From Anaerolineaceae bacterium UBA5311 (lineage in GTDB: Bacteria > Chloroflexota > Anaerolineae > Anaerolineales > Anaerolineaceae), in the NCBI GenBank assembly GCA_002411175.1, contig DHRN01000088.1:1-48735 (forward strand): a DNA stretch of 48,735 nt, in the 5' to 3' direction. The notes below the pieces were generated by a model. It saw only the letters and a list, made by a program, of their open reading frames with translations. It did not search any database and was not told where the DNA came from. Both the position numbers and the translations under genes were made by a program. How positions within the stretch are numbered: position 1 is the stretch's first letter; every line of letters starts with the position of its first letter. This document shows positions 33,068-43,075 of the stretch, one piece after another.

Positions 33068-35691
33068 CAGGGTCGAATCACCTCGTATATATCCAACGAT
33101 TCCGTTTCAAAAACCTTTTCAAGATTGTCATCAAACTTATCCGCTTCCACGGAATAAGTCTGGCGTTCCAACTCGCCGACAACGATATAACGAATATTAT
33201 ACTGGTCGATGACGGTTAGTGCTCTCTCCCAACTGGACGAGCTGTACAATTCGCGCAAATCACTTTGCCTGGTTCCAATTTCCTCATAGCCACCCCGCCA
33301 CTGGGCTTCATGCCCTATCCATCCCAGCACCGAGGGCATCCCGGAAAAGGTGGAAAGCAGGTTGTAGGTAGTATAACTTCCCCCGGTATCGGAAACCGCC
33401 TCAGCCATCACGCCCAATGGGGCATCTGCCAGCCAGGCAGCGGCTGTCATTTCGTCTGCTGAAGAAAGATAAAATTCCTGCTTTCCATCCAGTGAATAGC
33501 CATCACGCGGATTAAACCCTTCAGTTTTGTTCCAAAGTTCAATCACCGGGTAAACCAAACCGCCCGCCATGGCTGCCAGGCAGAGAATACCAAGGGCAGA
33601 TTTGGGTCGCCTGGTCAAAAGATAGTAACCAATCCAGACCAGGAAAAGCAGCGGGATAATCAACAGAATGGCATCAAGCACGCTGCTGCCGAAATTTTCC
33701 GCCAGTGAAACCTGCCGCTGCTGCACTGAGATGCCAAAACTGATCAAACCAACTGCAAGCAAGAGAGGTCCGAAAAAGTTGTTCACCTTTGCTTTTGAAT
33801 CCGATAGTAAATCGCTGATCGCAAAACTTCCAGCAAGCGACCATAAGATCCATGCCTGGAAGTAAAACTTAAAGATCGTGTTCATGCGCGTGCCAAACTG
33901 ATCCTGCAGGTATAAAAACTCGGGCACGATAACCAGCAAGGCGCCAAGCAAAATCAGCATGATTACAAAGCTTCCAGAATTCGGTCGCGCAGTTTCGCCT
34001 TGCTCTTCAGTGTGTTCAGGTTCGGGATGAAGCTTGTTCAGCAGACTGTCCAAACCCAGCCAGGCGAGTAAAAACAAGGTCAGAAAAGCGCCCGGATACT
34101 TAACCCGCTCAAGCAGCGAGCCCATCAAAAGCTGCTGGCTCGATTCGGCACCCTGCAGTCCATTAAGTAAAGGTGCCAGTGACTCTGCCTGGCTGCCCAC
34201 GAAGCCCAACCCCCAACCGACCAGGAACAAGAAGACGAACAGCCCCAGTGTCAAGAAGAAAGACTTGCCGCCTGGCAGTTTTTTTCGCTTTACCTGCTTA
34301 AAAACCAACCAGATCATGATCGCTGCAAGTAAAGGTGCGAACATGAGCCACAGGTTGCCCCCCCGGGTGAAAAACGCCAGGCTTGGAAAGAGACCCCCTG
34401 CCTGGGAAGAGAAGCTGAGGTAGAAGGGTAAATACGCCAGGATGCTAAGGATGCCGCCAGCCAGCCCAAGTAAAATCAACTGCACGATGCGCTTGCCGCT
34501 CCAGCCTTGTTGGTATGTCCAATAACTTACCAGCGCAAAGGCGATCAGGAGCAGGTAGAAAGGGAAATCCCAGGTGTTCAAAAAAGCCAGTCCGCCCAGA
34601 GTCAGCACAGCTATCAATACGTTCTTCCAGTTGAGCGGGATGCTCCTGCCAAAAATCATAAATCGACCAGCCCATCCTCCAAGAAAGGCATTGAAAGCCT
34701 GTGCAATCGCCAGCAGAACAAAGGGCATGCCCAGCAAATGTGGGTGATTATCAGAAAGCAGGAAGGTGAAAAAAGGGAATTCGTCAATAATTTCAATCGC
34801 CGTGCCGTTTAAACGAAAATCCTGCAAAACCCGGCTGGCTTGCCACCAGGACCATCCTCCGCGATCAGGAAACCAGGAAAGCCTGACAGGATCTGTGCTT
34901 AAAGCCGGCAAATTGAACATCTGCAGCGCTTCGGGCGATACAATCCCTCTGGCGTGCAGGACATCAAGCACGCCAAACCAGTTTGATACGACCAGCATCA
35001 TCAGCGGTGCCAGCAGTGCCAGCCAATAGTATTTATCAGGGATATGCATTGAATCTTCGCGGGGCTTTTTTCGCTGGGCGAGCAGGTCCCATAACAACCC
35101 ATAAGCTCCTGCCGCGGTAAGGGCGAACCATAATGCAGAAACAAGGTTGTAACCAACGGATGAAGCCACATCTGTAACCCGAATTAAAAGCGCTGAGAGT
35201 ACGTATCCAAAATAATAATAAGAGATGCTGTAACCGGATAACCAGGGGTCGTGCGGTGGAAACCCCGGGGATTTGAGAATCGCATTAATGAATGCCATTT
35301 CCATGAATTTTTCAGTATGGATGATTTCCGGGTTGGCTGCCCGCACAACAGCCCAAAAAACAAAACCAACCAGGAAAACAACCTCACTTGCAATTATTAA
35401 TTTACGAGAATCCTTAATCCACTCTTTGATTGGTCCAATCCCAGTCCGCCAAAGAACCACGAGGTTGCCCACAAGGATGACACCCAGCGCAATAATTGCC
35501 GAGGGCAGGTCGTTGCGTAACAAACCAATTGAAACCAGCCACCAGTACACAAACGCCCACAACAACAAGCCCAGCGGTTTGGCGAGATAGAAGCCTTTTG
35601 ACCGCAGTTTTTGAAAAACCGTATGGGTCAGCGGCAGGCTGATCAAACCGAGGAACTGGATAAAGAGATACCATTTCAAAAAATCGAGCAT
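33067..35691 (-). CDS. YYY family membrane protein (DUF2298, Chlor_Arch_YYY)
   Basis: The 874-residue protein is strongly hydrophobic, with some 15-20 membrane segments. It has the family hallmarks SISYYYFGYVLSALL (about residue 160), FPFFTFLLSDNHPHLLGMPF (about 300), NTWDFPFY (about 373) and TRMNTIFKFYFQAWILW (about 605). A C-terminal extracytoplasmic part ends in IRYIVVGELERQTYSVE. These motifs recur in the second half of the neighbouring 1757-residue protein, so the two are paralogues. The fold resembles GT-C glycosyltransferases, which would use a lipid-linked sugar on the outer face. GAGG is 6 nt upstream. Confidence 0.85.
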   Translation of the reverse strand: MLDFLKWYLFIQFLGLISLPLTHTVFQKLRSKGFYLAKPLGLLLWAFVYWWLVSIGLLRNDLPSAIIALGVILVGNLVVLWRTGIGPIKEWIKDSRKLIIASEVVFLVGFVFWAVVRAANPEIIHTEKFMEMAFINAILKSPGFPPHDPWLSGYSISYYYFGYVLSALLIRVTDVASSVGYNLVSALWFALTAAGAYGLLWDLLAQRKKPREDSMHIPDKYYWLALLAPLMMLVVSNWFGVLDVLHARGIVSPEALQMFNLPALSTDPVRLSWFPDRGGWSWWQASRVLQDFRLNGTAIEIIDEFPFFTFLLSDNHPHLLGMPFVLLAIAQAFNAFLGGWAGRFMIFGRSIPLNWKNVLIAVLTLGGLAFLNTWDFPFYLLLIAFALVSYWTYQQGWSGKRIVQLILLGLAGGILSILAYLPFYLSFSSQAGGLFPSLAFFTRGGNLWLMFAPLLAAIMIWLVFKQVKRKKLPGGKSFFLTLGLFVFLFLVGWGLGFVGSQAESLAPLLNGLQGAESSQQLLMGSLLERVKYPGAFLTLFLLAWLGLDSLLNKLHPEPEHTEEQGETARPNSGSFVIMLILLGALLVIVPEFLYLQDQFGTRMNTIFKFYFQAWILWSLAGSFAISDLLSDSKAKVNNFFGPLLLAVGLISFGISVQQRQVSLAENFGSSVLDAILLIIPLLFLVWIGYYLLTRRPKSALGILCLAAMAGGLVYPVIELWNKTEGFNPRDGYSLDGKQEFYLSSADEMTAAAWLADAPLGVMAEAVSDTGGSYTTYNLLSTFSGMPSVLGWIGHEAQWRGGYEEIGTRQSDLRELYSSSSWERALTVIDQYNIRYIVVGELERQTYSVEADKFDDNLEKVFETESLDIYEVIRP

Positions 35692-35694
35692 GCT

Positions 35695-38600
35695 TTACCT
35701 CACCTTGTAGATCACCGTGCTGGCTTCACGATAGACTTCGTCCCAAAGCTCCCCATTCCATTCTTCAAATTTTGACAAGCCTTCAAAGGAATACATGGCA
35801 AATTCGAGTTGACCAACCACGATGTATTCCACATCGTACCGATCCAGGATATCGGTGACAAAGCTTTTATCCACGCTCTGATAAAAAGCGTTAACTTCTT
35901 CAACCCTGGACCAGACGTCGTTGTTCGCCAAAATTGCCCTTTGCTGACGTTGATGATAATTCCAGCCAACCACGCCCGGTAAACCGGTATAGATCGTGTA
36001 GCGGTTTCCCCAGCCATATTCATATGCCTGGGCTTCCATGATGATAGGAGATCCGCTTACATTATCCTGCATCCATTTAATGGCACGATAATCCTGCCCC
36101 AGGTTCATGTCCACGCCATTCATCTGGTAACTGGAAGTTTCCATATATTTCATTCCATCAAGCGTTTTAGGAGCGTTTGCGTCCATCCGGTCGAGGATTT
36201 TATCTTTGCTGGCAAGCAGCGGGAAGAGTAATCCGATAAATACCAACAACGCCAGGGGAACTTGAAAAAGAACCTGGTTTCGAGTTTTCCAGGAGCGTAA
36301 CTCGCTGAACAAAATCACAACCGCCAGACCGAGAGGGAGGGTTAAGAGCATCCATGCCTGGTGGTAAAGCTTAAAGACCACGTTCATCCTGCCGATATCA
36401 CCTACCAGGTAAACCAATTCGACCACGATCGTCAGCAGCAAACCAGTTCCAATTATAAAGTATGCCAGCCGTTTGCCATCGTTCTGAGTAGTGAAAATCA
36501 AAAACAGCGCCAGGCTCGCCAAAGGTACGGCGATGATCGCGATCGATACTTTGAGCAAAAGTAATCCAAACAGAACCACAAGTATGCCGATACCCGCGCC
36601 GATGATGACCTGTTTGTATTTTCTCCAGGGTTGTAACGCTGACATACGGGTGTTCGCCATCCAATGGTAGAGCTCCCAACCAAACCAGGAAGCAATCAAG
36701 AACAATATTAAGCCCCAATGTAACAAATATGAGGCAACTGGCGTTTTTGGACCTTGCCAGAAACCAACCGAGCTATATCCCGGGAAGAAGTTGTTTGAAA
36801 AATTTGCATACAACAACCGCGAAAAAACCAGGAGCGCTGCTGAGGCAGCCAGGGGAATGGCAAACTTTCGCAACCATCGGGGGATCTTTGCATTGGTCAG
36901 AGCAGGAAAATCCTTCCAGCCAACATAAAAGACGATGATGAGGTTAAATACCGCGAAAGTAAGGAAATCCCAGGTATTTGTTGGCTGCAGCGCGCCGATG
37001 ACCATCGCGCCAATAAAGAACGCCGGGATGACCACCCACCAGATCCGTCTGGCAAGCTGCTGCCAGCCTTGTTTTACCATCAGGAGCGACAATCCCCAGC
37101 CGACAGCCGCCATGACAATTGGCATCGCAATCAGGTGGGCATGAAAATCGGCGTAAAGGAAGGTGAAAAATGGGAATTCCGTGATCGGTTCACCGGGAAT
37201 GGTGCGGCTGGGGTTCCAATACCACGTTCCAGCGCCAATGGGCAGCTCCATCCCCTGTGCGGATAATGAAATACCTTTGATAATCCAAACTAACTTTTGG
37301 CTCAGATTTACCTGCGTGATGTCAGCTCCGCCTGAGCCTAAAGCGGCAAGACCATCGCTGATTACCTTGATTTCACCGAGGTTTCCGATAAATGCCAGCA
37401 GAAGTGCGCTGGCAATACCTGCCCAGAAAGCCCATCCGAAAATTTTCTTATCGTTATCAAGTTTGTCTTTAAGGACAAACCAGGCAAGATTCCAGCCAAC
37501 AGTGAACGCCCCGAGAAACAGCATGGCATACCATAACGGCAGCAAGATGTTATAGGCAACGGATGGAATAATCCCAAGCAATTTGATCGGCAGGGCGACA
37601 ATAATTTGCCCGTAATAGTAATAATTGATATACCCCCCCGCGTACCAGGGGTCATATGCCGGGAAAAGGCTGCTTTTGATGACCGCGTTCAGATAGCTGA
37701 AGTCCATTGGTTTTTCACCGCCCCGCCATGGATGCCATAAATCGGGGTTTTGATAACGTATCCACAGGAAGAAGGCGAACGCGACCAGGAAAATGAGCTC
37801 TTCAACCAGGAACTGCTTCCAATTTTCCTTGATATCTGCTAACAGCTTTTGTCGCGTAAACCAGGCGACAATCATGCTCAAGACCACAATCGCCAACAGG
37901 CAATAGATCAGGGAAGCCCTGGTGATGGCAACATTCACCGAACCAAGATTAAATGCCGCCAGTGTGAAAAGCAGCAGCCCGACGATCCGGGCAAACCCAT
38001 ACCCCTTGTCTCTCAGACCATAAAAAGCCAGCCGAACAACAGGATACACCACCCAGCCCAAAAACATCAGGAAAAGGTAAAGAGCCGCCACGCCGGTCCA
38101 AGGGCGCTGGTTGAAAAGAGCGTCACGGTCAAAAATCTCAGACCATGTGCCCCCTTCCTGCTGGATCTCAAGCTGCTCTTCACTCAATAATAGCTGGTTT
38201 TGAGGCAGATCATCGCCTTCTTTAAGGTCATCAAGCTGACTGGGTGTCAGGAATACCGCCTGGCTAAGATCCACTTCGTTGAGTACCTCCCAGGTATGTT
38301 CCGGGTCATAACTGGCATTTTTGCTGAAAATTAATACCTTGGGGTGATCGTAAACTGAAAAAGCTTCTTCCGCGTATTGGTCATTAAATTCGAGACTGCC
38401 CAAATTTGGATATGAAGTGAAGGTCTTTAGCAGGTCAAAGCCCAAATTTGAGCTAATCTGACCCTCTTCAGCCCGGTAATAGCAATCCAGCGTGTCTTCG
38501 TTCTCCCCACAGCCGATAAGCTCGCGGTAAAAATGGGTGCTCATCGGATATCGTTCAGGAGCGCGGGGAATTGTGCCGAACTGTCGATTGGAACTCATGA

Positions 38601-40968
38601 TGATGTAATCTGCCTGGTTTAGCACCTGGTATAGGCGTTCGCGCTTACTGGCTTCATCAGGCCAGTACATTTCAAAATTTAAATCACCCCGGAACAAACC
38701 TGCACCGGAGTCATACGGAACCATGCCCGGTCTCGGGAGCGGCAACCCATCATCCCAGGAGCTCTCCAGGGCGATGCCCGGAGTTGAGACCATAATCTCC
38801 CCTTCGCCGGTTTGCAGCTCCAAAAGCAATTCAAGGTCCTGCGCCTGGGTAACTTCCAAAGGTTGGTCGAAATTGAAGACCACCCGTCCACCGCGACCAT
38901 CACCCGGTGTGTTGAAGCTTCCGCTGACAACGCTGCTTGCTGATACGACCTCGCTGTCATTATTTGCTGTGAGCGTCATTCGAAGACTTTTCTGACCAGC
39001 AGATAGAGAATTGTCCAACAAGTAAGGGATTTCCACCCGGGTAACCGACCCGGTGTTGAGAGTGCTAACGCGCATGGAGTAGGGATGCAGCTGGTTGATT
39101 ATCTCGTTGATTTTCGGCAGCGTCTCCTGGATCATTTCGCCGTTATTCCGATATAGATTTGCAGTCGGCACTCCGGAAAGATAGCTCTGCGAATCAGGAC
39201 TCACCAGGGTTAGCACTGCCTGGTAGCGTCTGCCTGCTTTCAATTCCATGGCTTCTTCAAAGGAAAAAACCAGGAAGCTCTGGCGGCTGTTGCCGTCTGG
39301 AGCAAGCGGATTTGAGCTGGTGAACGGGCTTTCATGCAGCGGCTGATTCGTTTCAGCGTCAAGGATGGTTAATTCATATTCAACAGTTTCCAGTGAGGAT
39401 CCAATCGACTGAACGTCCGGATAGGTCAAGTCCACAATGTGGGCTGCTTCCTGGATGGAAAAAGTCAGGGGCAGGCTCTGACCGCTCACCAGTGTTGTAT
39501 AAGCCCGGTATTGCGCGGGCAATTTCACATCGCCAGTTTCCGTCTCGATGTAAAGATTGACCGGACCATCCAGATTTTCATAAATCCAGTCGGTTGCCTC
39601 CACCCGGGTGACTGGTCGGGTGTAAATTTGTGTAAAAGCGAAAGCCCAGGCAGCTGTGCCGACAAGGATTAGGGCGGTTAAAACTATGCCGATTCGTGTA
39701 ATTGAACCGGCGGTTAGTTTGAATCGTTTAACCCTCAAGCCCTGCTTGTTGCTCAAAAGAAAATTTAACCCCCAGCCGGCAACCACTGCCATCAGCGGAT
39801 AAAGCTGCAAGAGATAGCGCATCGAGCTCACCCAGGCTGTGCCCTGCCACAAGTAATAAAGCAACATCCAGACCCATATCGGCGCGTGGTAAAGTTCATT
39901 TCGCTTGAAAATCTTCCAGCCCATCGCCAACCAGCTGATCACAGCCGTAATCCCCCAGGGTAGACTCACACCCCAAATCAAAAGATTCTTCAGGGAAAAT
40001 GTGACCGGTCGTCGTATCCATTGCAATGCCGGCGGGAAGTCGACCTCCCCTGTGCTTTGCTGCTGCAGGTTCCTGAGACCGTTCCACCAGTCCGGGTTGA
40101 TTCCAAAATTAAAAAACCCCGGACCAGCAAAAGCATATGGCTGCAGGACGCGGAACGTCAAAAAGCTGACAACAGCGGCAATCACAACATTTAATACCGC
40201 CACGCCAGTCCTGCCGGCGCGTTCAGATTCGTCCATCTGCCTGATGCGCACCAGCTCGACGAGGGGCAATAACAAAGCCAGGGAAACAGCGTTGATCTTG
40301 GACGCGGTTGCCATTCCCAATGCCAGCCCGAAAAAGATATATGGCCAGAAACGCTTCCATAACAGCAGCGCTCTGTTGTCACCTTCAGCTGGTTTTGTTT
40401 TCAATTTGAGGATGTTGACAGCTGCCAGCACGGTGAGCATCCCAAATGTGTTTGTGAAGGTATCAACGGTCATGAAATGAGACTGTTGGATCGGGAAAAC
40501 TGCCAGGGCATACAGAGCCGCTGTGATCAGACCAGCCCGTTCGTTGTAAAGCCTGAAGGCGATCAGGAAAACAAGAAGAATGGTCAGAATATCCGCTGCT
40601 GCTGAAAGCTGCCTGCCGAGAAGGGTATTGAGGTCATAGCCAGTCTGACCGGTCCATTCTCCAGCATAGCGGATCAGGAACAACGGGAAAGTCCCGTAAA
40701 CAAAAAAAGTGAATCCATGCGTGTTCGGGTTGAGCGCTGATGATTCCGTGTTGAAATATTCAGAAACAGAGTCTGCCGGTCGAATCTGGGCGATCACCTG
40801 TGAGAGAAAACGTTCGTCTGGATGTAAATGAAAACTTTCGTCCCAGTTCACATTGATCACCCGGAACGAAGCTCCGATCACCATGATCACGAGCAATAAC
40901 AAAATGACCACAGACTTTTTGAGCTGTTTGTTTTTTTTGGTCGCGGAATGTGGCAGCTGATCACTCAT
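35695..40968 (-). CDS. Giant membrane protein: GT39-like half fused to a YYY (DUF2298) half
   Basis: The 1757-residue protein has three parts. Residues 1-440 are a GT39/PMT-like membrane domain, with the acidic motif LHPDERF (Asp51, Glu52) in the first outer loop and FPIQQSHFMTVDTFTNTFGM. Residues about 450-940 are a mostly soluble, beta-rich extracytoplasmic region that ends with TSYPNLGSLEFNDQYAEEAF and FSVYDHPKVLIFSKN. Residues about 950-1757 are a YYY domain with INYYYYGQIIVALPIKLL (about 1115), FPFFTFLYADFHAHLIAMPI, NTWDFLTF, GRMNVVFKLYHQAWMLL and the final VEYIVVGQLEFAMYSFE. It probably joins two sugar-transfer activities in one chain. No frameshift is visible. Gaps to the neighbours are 3-4 nt. 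Confidence 0.85.
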   Translation of the reverse strand: MSDQLPHSATKKNKQLKKSVVILLLLVIMVIGASFRVINVNWDESFHLHPDERFLSQVIAQIRPADSVSEYFNTESSALNPNTHGFTFFVYGTFPLFLIRYAGEWTGQTGYDLNTLLGRQLSAAADILTILLVFLIAFRLYNERAGLITAALYALAVFPIQQSHFMTVDTFTNTFGMLTVLAAVNILKLKTKPAEGDNRALLLWKRFWPYIFFGLALGMATASKINAVSLALLLPLVELVRIRQMDESERAGRTGVAVLNVVIAAVVSFLTFRVLQPYAFAGPGFFNFGINPDWWNGLRNLQQQSTGEVDFPPALQWIRRPVTFSLKNLLIWGVSLPWGITAVISWLAMGWKIFKRNELYHAPIWVWMLLYYLWQGTAWVSSMRYLLQLYPLMAVVAGWGLNFLLSNKQGLRVKRFKLTAGSITRIGIVLTALILVGTAAWAFAFTQIYTRPVTRVEATDWIYENLDGPVNLYIETETGDVKLPAQYRAYTTLVSGQSLPLTFSIQEAAHIVDLTYPDVQSIGSSLETVEYELTILDAETNQPLHESPFTSSNPLAPDGNSRQSFLVFSFEEAMELKAGRRYQAVLTLVSPDSQSYLSGVPTANLYRNNGEMIQETLPKINEIINQLHPYSMRVSTLNTGSVTRVEIPYLLDNSLSAGQKSLRMTLTANNDSEVVSASSVVSGSFNTPGDGRGGRVVFNFDQPLEVTQAQDLELLLELQTGEGEIMVSTPGIALESSWDDGLPLPRPGMVPYDSGAGLFRGDLNFEMYWPDEASKRERLYQVLNQADYIIMSSNRQFGTIPRAPERYPMSTHFYRELIGCGENEDTLDCYYRAEEGQISSNLGFDLLKTFTSYPNLGSLEFNDQYAEEAFSVYDHPKVLIFSKNASYDPEHTWEVLNEVDLSQAVFLTPSQLDDLKEGDDLPQNQLLLSEEQLEIQQEGGTWSEIFDRDALFNQRPWTGVAALYLFLMFLGWVVYPVVRLAFYGLRDKGYGFARIVGLLLFTLAAFNLGSVNVAITRASLIYCLLAIVVLSMIVAWFTRQKLLADIKENWKQFLVEELIFLVAFAFFLWIRYQNPDLWHPWRGGEKPMDFSYLNAVIKSSLFPAYDPWYAGGYINYYYYGQIIVALPIKLLGIIPSVAYNILLPLWYAMLFLGAFTVGWNLAWFVLKDKLDNDKKIFGWAFWAGIASALLLAFIGNLGEIKVISDGLAALGSGGADITQVNLSQKLVWIIKGISLSAQGMELPIGAGTWYWNPSRTIPGEPITEFPFFTFLYADFHAHLIAMPIVMAAVGWGLSLLMVKQGWQQLARRIWWVVIPAFFIGAMVIGALQPTNTWDFLTFAVFNLIIVFYVGWKDFPALTNAKIPRWLRKFAIPLAASAALLVFSRLLYANFSNNFFPGYSSVGFWQGPKTPVASYLLHWGLILFLIASWFGWELYHWMANTRMSALQPWRKYKQVIIGAGIGILVVLFGLLLLKVSIAIIAVPLASLALFLIFTTQNDGKRLAYFIIGTGLLLTIVVELVYLVGDIGRMNVVFKLYHQAWMLLTLPLGLAVVILFSELRSWKTRNQVLFQVPLALLVFIGLLFPLLASKDKILDRMDANAPKTLDGMKYMETSSYQMNGVDMNLGQDYRAIKWMQDNVSGSPIIMEAQAYEYGWGNRYTIYTGLPGVVGWNYHQRQQRAILANNDVWSRVEEVNAFYQSVDKSFVTDILDRYDVEYIVVGQLEFAMYSFEGLSKFEEWNGELWDEVYREASTVIYKVR

Positions 40969-40972
40969 AAGC

Positions 40973-43057
40973 TTATTGACCTACAATATAAATAACAAAA
41001 TTCTTATCAGGGTTGGCACTTTGATAGGTAGTGATGAGCCCTTGAGGATAGACCGATTGTAACTTGCCAATCCCTTCCTTATCAAAAGGATTCAACAAGA
41101 ATATCTTCGGGATGGCAGTTTCCACCGTCTGTTCAATATTTTCCGGGAGGATGGACAGGTTTTCATCCGGTTTCCCCTGTAGAATCGCGATCGCGCGGGC
41201 ATCAACCCAGTGCGGATAACCGACGATGTAGCCCTGGCTATATCCACCCTGACCTTCATCAAAGTTGGCTATGGCGCTTGCCATTTCCCTGGTGTTCCAG
41301 GCAGAATTCGTAAACTGAACGGCATAGTCTTCAGTAATCAGCTGATAGTTGATAAACACAACCAGGATCAAAATAACTGCTGTTAAGCCATACTTCCAGG
41401 CTTTCACAGTGGCAATGCGCAGCGTACTGGATTGTTCATAAGCCAAAGACATGCCCCTGGCTGCCAACAAAATAGCAAATAATAACAGCGGCAGGCTTTT
41501 GTCCAGCGCGGGATGCTCCGCAGGAAAGGCGAGATTAATTGCTGAAGGAACCAGGAACAACACCATGCCAATTAACATCGAAAGCAAACGGTGCCTGTTA
41601 TTTTTTTTCGTGAGAATCAACATGAGAATAAGGGCAAACAAGAAGAAAGCTGCGCTGACCCAGTCGAGTGCCGGACGATTTCGGAGCCCATCAACCCAAC
41701 TGCTCTGATTGCTCCAGATGAAGATGCCCATCCCGCTTAACAGGTTGCGCAGAAAGATGAGAATCCCGTTCGCTGAGCCCTGAGGAAGCAGAAACCCAGT
41801 TGTGATAGGTGCCGCCCAGGCTTTGAAATTTGAAAACACCACGAACAGGTAAGGCAACAGCACGATAACGCTAACTATCAACCCTAAGCCTACACGCAAT
41901 AAGATTGCATTACGACGGTTCGCCTGGTTTTTCCTGGTGAAATATGTCAACGTAACTAAAATGTTTACCAGCGGCAGAACCAGGAAAACTTTATTGGTCA
42001 TGATCCCAAAACAGGTCAGAACACTGCCGACCAGGAGGGCGTTAAAATCGTCCTCTTCAAGCGATTTGAACAGATAATACACAGCCGGAACCAATAAAGC
42101 CAATACCAGACCATAGCCGACCACTGCCCTTTGCTGCAAAATCGCCCAAAAGCTCACACCCATCAACAAAGCTGCAATCCACCCGGTTTTATCGTCGAAG
42201 AACAATTTCCCCAGTTTGTAGGTATAAAAAACAGCGATTAACCCGGACAGGGCATAAGCAGCCTTCAATGCCAGGTAGCTTAACGGTGCGCCAAAAAACG
42301 TTGAGACAAGTGCCGCCCAGTAATAACCAAGCGGCTCGGAGACTACATTCCTCGGAAACCACAAGCCCCAATCACCACCGCGGATGGCGTGGACACTCAG
42401 GAAGGTTTCCACCTGGGTGCTTATCATTTCAGATGGGATGGAATCGAGCTTCATAAACTGAAAATACACAACAACCAAAAGCGCCAACCCGCCAAGAATC
42501 AGCCTGGGCTTATCGGCGACAAGTCGTGTGAAATACTCCCGCAAGTCAGGTGCTTCTCTTCCACCTGATCGCTGCCAAAACGATCCGACTACCGCAAGGA
42601 TGCTGCCCGCCCACAAGAGCAGAGATGCAAAATTCATTTTCCCGTCTTGATAGACCAGGAAAGCGCCGATTGCCAAAACAACAGCAATTAATAACCAGGT
42701 CCATCGGAATTTCTGTTCAGATAATTGCGTTTGGACATCTTTAGTCCAAAACGGTAACGAGTCGGTCTCCTGCTGCCTTTTTGAGACCAGCGCGAGAAAT
42801 ATCCCCAGCAGGAAAAAGGCAACTGCCACTATTGAAAGTGTGTTGCGAAAGCTCTCGAGCAAAAACTGACCGAGCAAGAAAAACACCAGCGATGTTAAAA
42901 AGAATTTGCCTGCCTTTGGCTGCCCAGGTATCTCGTCAACTATATCCTCAGCTTCAGTCACCTGCGCGACGCCGCCTGATGGTGCGCCACTGAGCAAATT
43001 TCTCAGATACTCGAGAATCGTAGGGTCATCGTTAATAGGTAACTCTTGCTCTTCCAT
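40973..43057 (-). CDS. GT39-like (PMT-type) polytopic membrane protein
   Basis: The 694-residue protein begins with a 50-residue acidic cytoplasmic stretch (ILEYLRNLLSGAPSGGVAQV), then two pairs of membrane helices (50-170) and a GT-C-type domain (about 185-600). EMISTQVETFLSVHAIRGGD follows the first helix of that domain, and WIAALLMGVSFWAILQQRAV resembles the conserved helix of ArnT/PMT proteins. The last 100 residues are extracytoplasmic. It probably transfers a sugar from a polyprenyl-phosphate carrier, but the donor and acceptor are unknown. It lies 18 nt after fkbM and 4 nt before the fusion gene. Confidence 0.75.
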   Translation of the reverse strand: MEEQELPINDDPTILEYLRNLLSGAPSGGVAQVTEAEDIVDEIPGQPKAGKFFLTSLVFFLLGQFLLESFRNTLSIVAVAFFLLGIFLALVSKRQQETDSLPFWTKDVQTQLSEQKFRWTWLLIAVVLAIGAFLVYQDGKMNFASLLLWAGSILAVVGSFWQRSGGREAPDLREYFTRLVADKPRLILGGLALLVVVYFQFMKLDSIPSEMISTQVETFLSVHAIRGGDWGLWFPRNVVSEPLGYYWAALVSTFFGAPLSYLALKAAYALSGLIAVFYTYKLGKLFFDDKTGWIAALLMGVSFWAILQQRAVVGYGLVLALLVPAVYYLFKSLEEDDFNALLVGSVLTCFGIMTNKVFLVLPLVNILVTLTYFTRKNQANRRNAILLRVGLGLIVSVIVLLPYLFVVFSNFKAWAAPITTGFLLPQGSANGILIFLRNLLSGMGIFIWSNQSSWVDGLRNRPALDWVSAAFFLFALILMLILTKKNNRHRLLSMLIGMVLFLVPSAINLAFPAEHPALDKSLPLLLFAILLAARGMSLAYEQSSTLRIATVKAWKYGLTAVILILVVFINYQLITEDYAVQFTNSAWNTREMASAIANFDEGQGGYSQGYIVGYPHWVDARAIAILQGKPDENLSILPENIEQTVETAIPKIFLLNPFDKEGIGKLQSVYPQGLITTYQSANPDKNFVIYIVGQ

Positions 43058-43075
43058 TGATCGCTCTTTATGAAC

